Shown here in pieces: positions 36,115-45,330 of a stretch of DNA of 64,000 nucleotides; positions within the stretch are counted from its first letter, which is position 1, and each line of letters starts with the position of its first letter. Origin of the DNA: an uncultured Clostridia bacterium. Lineage in GTDB: Bacteria > Bacillota > Clostridia > Christensenellales > UBA1242. A program made the position numbers and the translations under genes. Under the pieces are notes generated by a model that saw only the letters and a list, made by a program, of their open reading frames with translations, was not told the origin of the DNA and searched no databases. Location: the NCBI GenBank assembly GCA_934754335.1, contig CAKVHY010000001.1, forward strand, positions 62,001-126,000, written 5' to 3'.

Positions 36115-37050
36115 ATGAAGAAATATGAAATATCTAAAGATTTTAGATGGGTTTGTAAATTAAAAAACTTTAACAATAATCTATCTATGAACATTGCAAA
36201 CAAGGTTCTTAGTTTAGATTATCTTTTAACTCGTTCAGATAAAAATACAAATGTTAACAAAATTTCAATAAAAACAAAAGATAATCCAAATCTAGAGTTG
36301 GTTATCTTTAAGCCTAAAAAATTAGAAGATAATTGCAAATGCCTGGTATATTTTGCAGGCGGTGCTTATATGATGGTGCCAACAAGTGTACATAAAAAGA
36401 ATATTTTATATTACATAAAAGAGGCAAACTGCGTTTGCATTTTAGTTCTTTATCGTCTTGCGCCAAAACACCCCTTCCCTTCCGCACATCTAGATGCTTA
36501 TGAAGCACTAGAATATGTGTTTAAAAACGCAAAAAAATTAGGGGTTGACCCTAATAACATAATTGTTGGTGGAGATAGTGCTGGCGGAAACTTAGCCGCA
36601 AGCGTTTGCCTAATTGATAGAGATAATGGATTTAATAGAATAAAAGGGCAAATGCTTATTTATCCAGCACTAGACTATGGTTCGGAAATTAAATCAAGGC
36701 AACTTTATACAGACACGCCTATGTTTAATTCCAAAGCGGAAAAATTTATGTTAAAAACATATTTTAAGCATGGTTTTCCTAAAAACTGGGAAGGCTATGC
36801 GTTCCCTTGCAAAAATGAAAATCTTAATAACTTACCACCCGCATATATTGAAACTGCCGAGTTTGATTGCTTAAGAGATGACGGAATTAAATATGCAAAC
36901 TTGTTAAAAGATAGCGGAACTAACGCCACTCTTTTTGAAACATTGGGCACAATGCATGGTTATGATGCCGCGCGTTCGTCACCTATAACAAAAGAAGGCT
37001 TGAAATCTCGTGTGCAGTTTTTGAACACAATTTTTGAAAAGAAAGAATAA
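36115..37050 (+). CDS. Alpha/beta hydrolase, acetyl-esterase (HSL) type
   Basis: 311 residues. Nucleophile elbow GGDSAGGNLAASV near 152-164, acid residue in ETAEFDCLRDDG near 250 and His in TMHGYDAA near 283 make a complete Ser-Asp-His triad. RLAPKHPFPSAHLDAYEAL is a hallmark of the hormone-sensitive-lipase/Aes group. The usual HGGG oxyanion motif is replaced by YFAGGAYMM. Substrate is unknown, perhaps short acyl esters on sugars. The extended -10 TGGTAAAAT ends 6 nt before the ATG, so the mRNA seems leaderless. Confidence 0.87.
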   Translation: MKKYEISKDFRWVCKLKNFNNNLSMNIANKVLSLDYLLTRSDKNTNVNKISIKTKDNPNLELVIFKPKKLEDNCKCLVYFAGGAYMMVPTSVHKKNILYYIKEANCVCILVLYRLAPKHPFPSAHLDAYEALEYVFKNAKKLGVDPNNIIVGGDSAGGNLAASVCLIDRDNGFNRIKGQMLIYPALDYGSEIKSRQLYTDTPMFNSKAEKFMLKTYFKHGFPKNWEGYAFPCKNENLNNLPPAYIETAEFDCLRDDGIKYANLLKDSGTNATLFETLGTMHGYDAARSSPITKEGLKSRVQFLNTIFEKKE

Positions 37051-37347
37051 TTAAACTTCTTCTAAATAATAAACCTCTTTGCCTTGCTCTAAAGCATAGG
37101 CAATTTCTTTTTTTGTTTGATTGCCAATATATCCGCCCTTGTTTACAACAAAGATGCCATCGCTAATATCTATTCTTTTAAAATGCGTGTCCGACATTTT
37201 ATTTATATCTTCTTCTGTAAGACTTCTTGCATCAACTTTATAAACGCATTGCAAAACACACCAATTTCTTTCCAACTCTAAATCAAGCGCCACCTTGATC
37301 ATATCTTCTTGAAATTTCATGCTCCCGCAAATTGTAATAACTTTCAT
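37051..37347 (-). CDS. Nucleoside 2-deoxyribosyltransferase-like protein
   Basis: 98 residues from the ATG at 37347; GGGAG is 7 nt upstream of this ATG but only about 1-2 nt from the ATG two codons earlier. The Rossmann-like start VITICGSMKFQEDM, the middle FKRIDISDGIFVVNKGGYIG and the end TKKEIAYALEQGKEVYYLE match small proteins of the nucleoside deoxyribosyltransferase/DUF4406-type superfamily, which cleave or transfer N-glycosidic bonds of (deoxy)nucleotides. The catalytic Glu is not certain. Third gene of a helD-ASCH-this cluster. Confidence 0.7.
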   Translation of the reverse strand: MKVITICGSMKFQEDMIKVALDLELERNWCVLQCVYKVDARSLTEEDINKMSDTHFKRIDISDGIFVVNKGGYIGNQTKKEIAYALEQGKEVYYLEEV

Positions 37348-37375
37348 ACTCATTCTCCCGATTTGTTTTCGTTTT

Positions 37376-37759
37376 CTATTTAATAATTAGCCAACCTGCC
37401 CCATGACTTTTGGGTGCAGTTATGGGCTCTATTTTTTGTATATCTTTAAGCCAAATTAAAGTTAAATACTTTTTATTCCTATATCTTTCCCAATCTTCAA
37501 ATTTATCCGTTCCTATTTCCTTTCCATATTTACTTTTAATCTCATCAGCCTTCTCTTTAGTTAAGTTATAAAATTTTACCTTTTTCACAATTGCTCTTGC
37601 AGTTATGTCTTTAGAAGTTTCTTTTAACCAAATCACATCACCAGCCTTTACACGCTCAAATGGTGCAACCCGATTTAAACTCCACCTGCTCTCTATCGTT
37701 TTTTCACCAGATAATATCATATCGAAAAATGGTTGCCTTAGTATTGCAATATGTTCCAT
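37376..37759 (-). CDS. ASCH domain protein
   Basis: 127 residues. The start MEHIAILRQPFFDMILSGEK and TIESRWSLNR near 20-30 are typical of ASCH domains (PUA-like beta barrel), together with VKAGDVIWLKE near 38-48. ASCH proteins bind RNA or modified nucleosides; some hydrolyse N4-acetylcytidine. Function in this organism is not known. It begins 10 nt after helD and is followed at 28 nt by the deoxyribosyltransferase-like gene, so the three are likely one transcript. Confidence 0.82.
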   Translation of the reverse strand: MEHIAILRQPFFDMILSGEKTIESRWSLNRVAPFERVKAGDVIWLKETSKDITARAIVKKVKFYNLTKEKADEIKSKYGKEIGTDKFEDWERYRNKKYLTLIWLKDIQKIEPITAPKSHGAGWLIIK

Positions 37760-37769
37760 CTTTCACCAC

Positions 37770-39827
37770 CTATTTACAAATTATCAATTTATGTAAAGCA
37801 CGAGTTTTCGCAACATAAAGTTGTTTTAAATCAATCGGCGTTTCAGAAAACGCTTTTGCATCATAAATAATAACCGAATCAAATTCTAGCCCCTTAGACG
37901 TTTGAACTGTTAATAAAATGTTTTTATTTTCATTATAAGAAGAATTATCTTCATTAACAACAACCAAATTTAAACTTTTTAATTCGTCTTGTGCCTTTAA
38001 AAGTTCTTTTTCATCTTTACAAATTATTGCAGTGTTATTAAATTTAATATTTAATACATCCAACCATTTTTTCACTGTTTCTAATGTATGATTGTTTTCA
38101 AACTCCACCGCTTCACCATGACGCACAACATTATTTGCTGGTTTCATGCCCAACTTAACCAAATCCTTGTTTGCTTCCATCATTATTTCAACGCTTGTTC
38201 TATAACTTCTATCTAAATATAGCATTTTTATATCATCAAAATTTTCAAGCACAAAACTCCAATCTTGTATGGCTTCGTAATCATAAATGCCTTGAGCAAT
38301 ATCTCCAAAAATTGAAAACTTTGCAAACTTAAATAATTGTTTTAATGCCAAAAACATCAATTCACTTAAATCTTGTGCCTCATCAATAAACACACATCGT
38401 ATTCTATCATAGAAAGGAAGTTCTATAAGTCTAGTTATCAAATATAACAAACTAGCGAAGTCATCATAGGCAATCCTTTTATGGTTAAGATTTTTTAAAG
38501 TATAAGTTTTTAGAATTTTATATTCTTTATAATCTGTATAATTTTCTATGTTCTTGATAAATTCTTTGTACAGATTTAAAACATTAAAATTAGTTTTAAT
38601 GGTTTTCCTAATATAACCAAAATTTCCCGACTCCATTAATTCCTTAACAGAATTTCTTGTAGAAAAATCTTTTTCTGATTTATCTATATTTAAAAGTGCT
38701 TTCTTTTTTAATTCTGTTTCGGTTGCTAAAGCCACCCCCAACCTTTTGCATCCATCATCAACAACTCTTTCAATAGGTTTTCTCAAATCTTTTTCAATAA
38801 AGAAATCTTTTACATCATCAGCATCTAATAGTTTAATACCTTTAATCACTAGGGGTTTTCTAGTAATATCATTTAAAACCTTAGAAATAAAACGCTCTAA
38901 AACATCTGCAAAATCTTTTTTGTTTTTAAAAGACAAATAATCAATTGAAACACCTTCATTAATAAGTGCCGTGTATTGCTGATGCTTACCTAGTAAGGCA
39001 TAATCATTTTGTAATAAATCATAAACAATTTTATTTAATGAAAAACTATTTGATTTATCCGCTTCTAAATCCACAAGAATTGTGGAAATATAATGCAAAA
39101 AAATTTCATTTGGAGATATTATTAATAAATCGCTTGGCGACAAAACTTTTTTGTAATTATAAATAACATAAGATAATCTATGTAATGCAACGGTTGTTTT
39201 TCCTGAACCTGCAACCCCCTGCACCACCAAGTTTTGATAAGGCGAACAACGAATTATATCATTTTGTTCCTGCTGAATAGTGGCAACAATATTTTTTAAT
39301 CTGTTATCAGCACTTTGAGTTAAATATGGAATTAAAAATTCGTCATTAGAAATTTTATCATCTAAATCATATATGGATTCCACGTCGTCATCTTTACATT
39401 TAATTTGACGCTTTAGTTTTAAATCCACATTATATTCTTTATCTAAAGATTTGTAAGTACTGTTTCCAACTCTACCATTATAATATAAATCTGCTATCGG
39501 AGCCCGCCAATCTACTATTTTATTATCGCTGGGGTCTGAAATCTTTCCTATACTAACTCTTCCTATATAACCATTAAATTCAGTACCGTCATCAACATCT
39601 TTAAATAAGAGTTTAGCAAAATACGGATCATCTTTATGCCTATTTAAAATACTTAATTTCTCATCAATATCATCAATCAAACGTTCTCTTTCAACGTTGA
39701 ACCCATTGTCGGTTTCCACGGGCATATCTAAAGCAATTTCACGGTTCTTTTTTAATTGAGATTTATACTCATCAATAGTGTTTCGAAATTCTTTATATTT
39801 TTTCTTCTCATACTCTAAATTATTCAT
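37770..39827 (-). CDS. HelD-type UvrD-family helicase/RNA polymerase recycling factor
   Basis: 685 residues from the ATG at 39827 (GGGAGG upstream; the promoter at 39848 excludes a longer form). The N-terminus is a predicted helical hairpin (EYEKKKYKEFRNTIDEYKS) as in HelD, followed by GRVSIG and DWRAPIADLYYNG, a HelD-specific segment. Walker A GVAGSGKTT is near 203. Further motifs are VFIDEAQDL, FGDIAQGIYDYE and LTVQTSKGLEFDSVIIYDA. In Bacillus HelD removes stalled RNA polymerase from DNA. Confidence 0.9.
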   Translation of the reverse strand: MNNLEYEKKKYKEFRNTIDEYKSQLKKNREIALDMPVETDNGFNVERERLIDDIDEKLSILNRHKDDPYFAKLLFKDVDDGTEFNGYIGRVSIGKISDPSDNKIVDWRAPIADLYYNGRVGNSTYKSLDKEYNVDLKLKRQIKCKDDDVESIYDLDDKISNDEFLIPYLTQSADNRLKNIVATIQQEQNDIIRCSPYQNLVVQGVAGSGKTTVALHRLSYVIYNYKKVLSPSDLLIISPNEIFLHYISTILVDLEADKSNSFSLNKIVYDLLQNDYALLGKHQQYTALINEGVSIDYLSFKNKKDFADVLERFISKVLNDITRKPLVIKGIKLLDADDVKDFFIEKDLRKPIERVVDDGCKRLGVALATETELKKKALLNIDKSEKDFSTRNSVKELMESGNFGYIRKTIKTNFNVLNLYKEFIKNIENYTDYKEYKILKTYTLKNLNHKRIAYDDFASLLYLITRLIELPFYDRIRCVFIDEAQDLSELMFLALKQLFKFAKFSIFGDIAQGIYDYEAIQDWSFVLENFDDIKMLYLDRSYRTSVEIMMEANKDLVKLGMKPANNVVRHGEAVEFENNHTLETVKKWLDVLNIKFNNTAIICKDEKELLKAQDELKSLNLVVVNEDNSSYNENKNILLTVQTSKGLEFDSVIIYDAKAFSETPIDLKQLYVAKTRALHKLIICK

Positions 39828-39847
39828 AACACCTCCCAAACATTTGT

Positions 39848-39876
39848 ATTTTACACTAGTCAAAAAAATAAACCAA
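39848..39876 (-). promoter_or_regulatory. Promoter of the helD-ASCH operon
   Basis: Minus strand TTGGTT (39871-39876), 17 bp, TAAAAT (39848-39853). The -35 lies in the left arm of a near-perfect inverted repeat (39871-39882 with 39902-39913, one mismatch in 12). Confidence 0.5.
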
Positions 39877-39940
39877 CCAATTTAAAAATATTTTTAATAA
39901 TAATTGATTGGTTTATTGCTAAATAAACTCTTTTAATCTT

Positions 39941-39968
39941 TTGCAAAATGTTAAAGTTGTGATATAAT
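39941..39968 (+). promoter_or_regulatory. Promoter of the CYTH gene
   Basis: TTGCAA (39941-39946), 16 bp, TATAAT (39963-39968) preceded by TGA. Start codon at 39996 with GGAG before it. Confidence 0.65.
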
Positions 39969-39995
39969 GAAAATGTATTTAAGAGTGGAGAAGTT

Positions 39996-40568
39996 ATGAA
40001 AACAGAATTTGAAGCAAGATTATTAGAAGTTGACCAAGAAGAATTTATTTCAAAACTAGAAGAAAATAATGCGGAATTTATTGGCGCTTGGGAGCAAATA
40101 AGAAAATGCTATGATATCGACCCTTCAGATAAAAACAGTTGGATTAGACTTAGAAAGGAAGGCGATAAAACAACTTTAACTATTAAAGAGATAAAAAGCA
40201 AGAAGATTGACGGAACTAAAGAATGTGAAATCGAAGTTTCAGATTTCAACACAACAGACGAACTTCTTAACAAACTTGGCTACTTTGCTCGCACAACACA
40301 AGAAAATAAGAGAATAAGATACATGTTAGATGGCGTAGAGATAGATATTGATTCATGGCCTTTGATTCCAACATATGTGGAGTTTGAAGGAAAAGACGAA
40401 AAATCAATTTTAAATGTATGCAAAAATTTAGAAATAAATCCTAACGATTTAACAACTTTAGACGTTGTTGGGATTTACGAACATTATGGGATTGAAGATA
40501 TTGGTTCTATTCCAAATCTAACATTTAGCGAAGAAGAAAAGCACATGGAAAATAAAACTTTATATTAA
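39996..40568 (+). CDS. CYTH domain protein
   Basis: 190 residues. The N-terminal signature E-x-E-x-R (EFEARLLEVD) is followed by ARG/LYS-rich strands SWIRLRKEGDKTTLTIKE, the acid TKECEIEV, and R.R.MLDGVEIDIDSWP with TYVEFEG. These line the tunnel of CYTH phosphohydrolases/cyclases, which act on triphosphates such as inorganic tripolyphosphate, thiamine triphosphate or ATP. Which substrate applies cannot be told. It is a single gene divergent from helD. Confidence 0.87.
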   Translation: MKTEFEARLLEVDQEEFISKLEENNAEFIGAWEQIRKCYDIDPSDKNSWIRLRKEGDKTTLTIKEIKSKKIDGTKECEIEVSDFNTTDELLNKLGYFARTTQENKRIRYMLDGVEIDIDSWPLIPTYVEFEGKDEKSILNVCKNLEINPNDLTTLDVVGIYEHYGIEDIGSIPNLTFSEEEKHMENKTLY

Positions 40569-40627
40569 AATTTAATAAATAATTTTGTTTAACAATATTT
40601 TATAATAAAAAATTTTCCCTTCCTTTT

Positions 40628-40667
40628 AAAAAGGCAAATAGTAATCAAAACTATTTGCCTTTTTTAT
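40628..40667 (+). terminator. Rho-independent terminator of the CYTH gene
   Basis: 12-bp stem AAGGCAAATAGT (40631-40642)/ACTATTTGCCTT (40650-40661), loop AATCAAA, followed by T. Confidence 0.85.
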
Positions 40668-40766
40668 ACGATATTTATTCCACGATGATTTCAAATTTTA
40701 CCAATTCAAACACGTTTAAATTTTAATATTAAGTTATTTCTTATATAAATTGAAAACAATATTTAC

Positions 40767-42329
40767 TTAAATCCTATTATAAAATGCTTCCGCACATTTC
40801 ACTCCGTCAACAGCACTGGAAATTATGCCCCCAGCATAACCGGCACCTTCACCCACAGGATAAATTCCTTTAATATTGCTTTCAAAATTTTCATCACGCA
40901 CAATTGTTAGCGGACAGGAACTTCGGCTTTCAATTCCTATAAGCAAGTTTTCATCAAGCGCAAAACCAGATAATTTTGCATTTAATTTTGGCAACGCAAG
41001 TTTTAGCGACTCGCTTACAAACTTGGGCAAGCATTTTTTCAACTCACAAAATGTTACGCCCGGCTTATATGATGGCAAAATATTTTCTTTTGTTTTCTTT
41101 CCCAAGAATTCGCCCACTGTTTGGCATGGTGCGTTATAATTTCCACCGCCAAGTTCGAACGCCAACCTTTCATATTTCTTTTGAAACTCAATCCCAGCCA
41201 AAACGTCATCGCTTTTATAGTCGCCCGTTTCAATATTTACAAGCACTGCACTATTTGCATTCTTTTTATCTCTTTTAAAATCGCTCATGCCATTTGTAAC
41301 AATTTCTCCACTTCCAGAACTTGACGCCACAACTTGTCCACCTGGGCACATACAAAATGTAAAAACGCTTCTACCATTATCTAAGTGTTCCACCAATTTA
41401 TAATCCGCACTAGGCAAACATTTCGAATAACCTTTTCCATATTGGCTCTCATTAATTTCCAACTGTTCTTGCTCTATTCGAACACCCATCGCAAAAGGTT
41501 TTTGTTTCATAAAAACATTCTTTTCTTTTAATAATTTAAATGTATCTCTTGCACTATGTCCTAAGCACAAGAATAAGTTTTTGACAGAAAGTGTAACTTT
41601 ATTACCAGTAACAACGTTTTGTACAGCAATTTCCCTTACTTCTGAATTTTCTACGGTTATATCTACAAGTTTTGTTGAGAACTTTATCTCTCCGCCCAAA
41701 CAGATTATCTCTTCCCTAATATTTTTCACAATCCCACGCAAGTTATCTGTTCCGATATGCGGTTTTGCAACATACAAAATTTCTTTTGGTGCACCATAGT
41801 GATAAAACTCATTTATAACTTTTTTACAATAAATAGAATTTAAATTTGTGTTTAATTTGCCATCACTAAACGTGCCTGCTCCGCCTTCTCCAAACTGCAC
41901 ATTTGAAAACTCATTTAACTTTCTTTCATTCCAAAACTTTTCCACGGTTTTTATTCTTTCTTCCACTCTCTCGCCCTGCTCTATTACGATCGGCTTTAGC
42001 CCCATGCGAGCAAGCATCAAACTTAAAAACATTCCGCTTGGCCCAAAGCCAACAACAATTGGGCGATCAGAAATAAATTTTTTATCATACTCAAAAAGTG
42101 AATAATCTGGCTCAAATTTTAAATTTTCAAACTTATCTTCATTTTTTAATTTTATTCCAACGCTTAAAACAATCTTAACATCGGGTTTTCTTCTAGCATC
42201 TATAGACTTCTTTATAATCTCAAAGCCTAAAATTTTTGATTTGCTTATTTTTAGATTTTTAGCGATCTCTGTTTTTAAATCATCTTCCGTGTAATCAGGC
42301 TTTAACCTTATATTATCTAACTTTATCAT
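40767..42329 (-). CDS. FAD-dependent oxidoreductase (COG2509-like)
   Basis: 520 residues. An N-terminal domain of about 85 residues (LKPDYTEDDLKTEIAKNL, IKKSIDARRKPDVKIV) is followed by an FAD Rossmann motif PIVVGFGPSGMFLSLMLARMG near 92-112. NVQFGEGGAGTFSDGKLNT, CMCPGGQVV and GESRSSCPLTIVR-like segments and the C-terminal YPVGEGAGYAGGI follow. This set is typical of widely conserved but uncharacterised FAD dehydrogenases of anaerobes. The start codon overlaps the stop of the upstream flavoprotein gene by 4 nt (ATGA), so translation is coupled. Confidence 0.87.
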   Translation of the reverse strand: MIKLDNIRLKPDYTEDDLKTEIAKNLKISKSKILGFEIIKKSIDARRKPDVKIVLSVGIKLKNEDKFENLKFEPDYSLFEYDKKFISDRPIVVGFGPSGMFLSLMLARMGLKPIVIEQGERVEERIKTVEKFWNERKLNEFSNVQFGEGGAGTFSDGKLNTNLNSIYCKKVINEFYHYGAPKEILYVAKPHIGTDNLRGIVKNIREEIICLGGEIKFSTKLVDITVENSEVREIAVQNVVTGNKVTLSVKNLFLCLGHSARDTFKLLKEKNVFMKQKPFAMGVRIEQEQLEINESQYGKGYSKCLPSADYKLVEHLDNGRSVFTFCMCPGGQVVASSSGSGEIVTNGMSDFKRDKKNANSAVLVNIETGDYKSDDVLAGIEFQKKYERLAFELGGGNYNAPCQTVGEFLGKKTKENILPSYKPGVTFCELKKCLPKFVSESLKLALPKLNAKLSGFALDENLLIGIESRSSCPLTIVRDENFESNIKGIYPVGEGAGYAGGIISSAVDGVKCAEAFYNRI

Positions 42330-43468
42330 TTTCCTTCTCCCACGATTAAAGCACTAGTCCAAGCCCATTGCAAATTATAACCACCACATTCACCATCAAC
42401 GTCCACGCTTTCACCAACGAAATACAAACCTTTCATTTTCTTATGCTCTAAGTTATCATTCAATTCTTCTATATCAATTCCGCCTGAAATTACTTGGTTA
42501 TTGTCATAAACTCCAACAATCTGAAATTCTAAATGTTTTAATACTTTAGTAATGTTTTTAATTTCCGCATCACTCATTTTATCTGCATTTTTATTGTCTA
42601 TGCCCAATCTTTCAAAAACATAAATTGCCAGTTCATGACATAAAACCCCTTCTAGAATGTTAAATTTTAAATGCTTTCTTGACATAAGCATATCTAAAAT
42701 ATCTTTTTCGCTTTTATTTGGAAACAAATCCAAACTCAAACGTCCGCTAAAGTTTTTAGCCCTTGCATATATCGTGGAAATATTAAATATAACTATTCCG
42801 CTCAAACCTGCATCTTTAAATAAAACTTCGCCTTCTTCCTGCTTAAATGAATTTCCCTCGCTCGCACACACCAACGCATTAACCTTAGCACCATTTAGCA
42901 ATTTTGTATTTTCCTTAGTTTTCAACGCCACCAAACTCGGCATTTCCTTTATGGTTTTTAACTTAAATGAATTTAAATAATCTTTATTTTTTCCGCCAGT
43001 TGCAACCACAAGATTTTTACTCTCAAGAATGTTTTTATCTGTTCTAATAACAAACTTTTCACTTTGCTTTTTTGCTTCTAAAATCTTTTCACCAGCAAAA
43101 ACCATAATACCCAATTCTTTCACTTTTTGTTGCAATATAAACTGCACAGTTTTTGCCGAATTAGATAACGGATAAATTCTTCCTTCACCGTCCGCATAAG
43201 TTTCCAGACCTAGAGATTTAAAAAAGTTAAGAGTTTCATTAACCCCATACCTTTTTAAGAATTTATCTATATTCCTATTATATTTTTCACTCGTTACATT
43301 TTCATTAGTTAAATTACAGCGCCCGTTTCCTGTTACAAGCAACTTCTTGCCAATGCTAACATTTTCATCTATAATCGCCACGCTATTTCCATTGGTTGCC
43401 AACTTTATTGCCGAAACTATTCCGCCTGCACCACCGCCAAGTACTATATAATCAAAATGTTTGTTCAT
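42326..43468 (-). CDS. HI0933/YhiN-like flavoprotein (NAD(P)/FAD-dependent oxidoreductase)
   Basis: 380 residues, a little shorter than the usual 400. FAD-binding start YIVLGGGAGGIVSAIKLA, then GKKLLVTGNGRCNLTNEN (about 41-58), a hallmark of the HI0933 family, then LVVATGG and the C-terminal VYFVGE-like segment KGLYFVGESVDVDGECGGYNLQ (in two parts). Some relatives (BaiN) reduce bile-acid intermediates, but most are of unknown function, so no substrate is claimed. First gene of a two-gene operon. Confidence 0.87.
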   Translation of the reverse strand: MNKHFDYIVLGGGAGGIVSAIKLATNGNSVAIIDENVSIGKKLLVTGNGRCNLTNENVTSEKYNRNIDKFLKRYGVNETLNFFKSLGLETYADGEGRIYPLSNSAKTVQFILQQKVKELGIMVFAGEKILEAKKQSEKFVIRTDKNILESKNLVVATGGKNKDYLNSFKLKTIKEMPSLVALKTKENTKLLNGAKVNALVCASEGNSFKQEEGEVLFKDAGLSGIVIFNISTIYARAKNFSGRLSLDLFPNKSEKDILDMLMSRKHLKFNILEGVLCHELAIYVFERLGIDNKNADKMSDAEIKNITKVLKHLEFQIVGVYDNNQVISGGIDIEELNDNLEHKKMKGLYFVGESVDVDGECGGYNLQWAWTSALIVGEGK

Positions 43469-43605
43469 AATTTTTTTCCTTTTAATTTGTCTCTTTTATT
43501 TTAGCAAAGTTTAAAACATTTTAAAAGAGATATTTATAATTTCAATAAAAAACGCCAGCAAATTAATTTCACCAGCATTTTTATTGTTTATAAATTTAAA
43601 ACTTT

Positions 43606-45159
43606 TTAAGCAGTTTCTCTTGCAGTTTTATTACCAAATGTTTTTGTTTCTTCAGCAGAAACTGTTTCTGCCACAGTGGTTCCGCCTGAAGCATCAAGAT
43701 ATAATTCATAAACACTAATGTTTGACGCATAACTCTCTTTAGTTGCTCCTGTTACTTTAACCTCAAAAGCACCAGTGGAAATATTTGCTGAGCCATCAGC
43801 GTTTACAGATTTTGCACCAATATTTATAACGTTGCAAGTTTCAGTAAATAAATTGTTTTCAATTAAAACCACGCTATTTATTGTTCCGGCAGTTTGGTCC
43901 TTTGCCCATGTTTCAGTTTCTGCATCAACTGTATCGGTTGCACCAAGTCTTGTTTTAATTGCGATTGCAACTGCCTTATTTGAAGCACTAGTTCCGTTTG
44001 AAACTTTAAATTCATTATTGGAAATTACAATAGTTCTAACAGCAGTGCTATATAAATTCAAGTCAATTACAGTGTTTTCACTTGAATCAGTTGAGAAAGT
44101 TCCTTCAAAAGTACAATCTTCAATATCTAGATTAGATAGGCTTGTGGCTTTAATAAAGTTTGATGATGAGCCAAGATTAAATACACAACCATAGAATCTT
44201 AAATCAACATCTTTATCTAAAACTTCAATTCCATTTCCAAATGTACAATTAAAGAACATATATGTGTTATGAATGTTGGTCTCGTCTTTAGTTAGAACTA
44301 GCGGATTGCTTTCATTATATGTTTCGCCAAATCTCAAATCTGCAGTTCTAAATCTTTCAATTTCAGTTTTTAATTCGTTATTTTCATTTTGCAAATTTGT
44401 TTTCTCAGTTTCTAATGCTGAAATCTGATTATTTAAACCTTCAATCGTTGTTTTGTTTTGTGCAAGTTGAGAATTTAACTTCGTTATTTCATCTTCTTTT
44501 TGATTTAACAAATTTTCTTTTTCTTCTAACGTTGTAGTTTTTTCATTTAATTGTGTTTGCAAAGAATTTCTTTCTGTTGTCAAACGATTAATCTGAGTTT
44601 GCCTTTCTGTTAGTTCATCATTTAATTCTTTCTTTTCGGCTTCTAAATCTTTAATTTGTTTTTGCGCCGCTTCTTTATCTGCTTTTGCACCATCTAATTG
44701 AACATTTAAACTGGCGATTTCAGTATTTTTTGCAGTAATCTGAGCATTCAAAGAAGTTTTTTCATTTTCTAATTTAGTAATCTCTTGCGTTTTAGCAGTT
44801 ATCTGATTATTTAATTCCGTTTTCTCTTGTTCTAACAAGTTTTTATCATCTATAAGAGTTTTCTTATCTTTCTCCAACGTTTCTTTTTCAGCCTTCAAAT
44901 CTTCTCTTTCTGCTGAAAGGTCATCTCTTTCTTGAGTTAGAGTGTTTATTCTTCCATTTAGATATAAAATTGTACTATTATTAGTGTTATTCGTTTCTTG
45001 CAAACGATTTTTCTCTGTTCTAAGTTTGCTATTTTCTGCTTCCAATTCCGTTATTTTTGCATTCAAATCTTTTATTTCGTTTTTGTTACAACTAATAAAA
45101 AACATAGGAGCAATCAAAACCAGCAAAGCCAAACACAATATCTTTTTAAACTTTTTCAT
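43606..45159 (-). CDS. Coiled-coil lipoprotein with a C-terminal beta-helix-like domain
   Basis: 517 residues from the ATG at 45159 (GGAGG 5 nt upstream). Signal peptide with lipobox FFISC at about residue 24. An almost uninterrupted heptad-type coiled coil spans about 28-280 (long E/K/L/N/Q/T stretches such as LEQEKTELNNQITAKTQEI). Thereafter about 210 residues of short beta strands (DVDLRFYGCVFNLG, LDIEDCTFEG, TIVISNNEFKVSN, VVLIENNLFTET) resemble a right-handed beta helix. It looks like a rod of up to roughly 35-40 nm (about 250 residues times 0.15 nm) carrying a beta-helix head. Function is unknown. Confidence 0.8.
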   Translation of the reverse strand: MKKFKKILCLALLVLIAPMFFISCNKNEIKDLNAKITELEAENSKLRTEKNRLQETNNTNNSTILYLNGRINTLTQERDDLSAEREDLKAEKETLEKDKKTLIDDKNLLEQEKTELNNQITAKTQEITKLENEKTSLNAQITAKNTEIASLNVQLDGAKADKEAAQKQIKDLEAEKKELNDELTERQTQINRLTTERNSLQTQLNEKTTTLEEKENLLNQKEDEITKLNSQLAQNKTTIEGLNNQISALETEKTNLQNENNELKTEIERFRTADLRFGETYNESNPLVLTKDETNIHNTYMFFNCTFGNGIEVLDKDVDLRFYGCVFNLGSSSNFIKATSLSNLDIEDCTFEGTFSTDSSENTVIDLNLYSTAVRTIVISNNEFKVSNGTSASNKAVAIAIKTRLGATDTVDAETETWAKDQTAGTINSVVLIENNLFTETCNVINIGAKSVNADGSANISTGAFEVKVTGATKESYASNISVYELYLDASGGTTVAETVSAEETKTFGNKTARETA

Positions 45160-45184
45160 AATTTCCTCCATTTTCATTACTTAT

Positions 45185-45213
45185 ATAATAACAATTTTTT
45201 TGAATTTAAACAA
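45185..45213 (-). promoter_or_regulatory. Promoter of the coiled-coil lipoprotein gene
   Basis: Minus strand TTGTTT (45208-45213), 17 bp, TATTAT (45185-45190). Confidence 0.5.
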
Positions 45214-45330
45214 ATTTTTTAATGTACTTTTATTATTTATCAAACTAAATAAGATTATGTTTTAAATTCGCCTAAATCTTAAGTAATTTCATGCAATAAA
45301 GCCAAATTCAGCGGATTTTTAGTTGTTTAC

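Noticed and set aside
43540..43585. GCTGG-containing repeat after the coiled-coil lipoprotein gene as a terminator
   Set aside because: The two GCTGG copies are direct, not inverted, so no stable hairpin forms.
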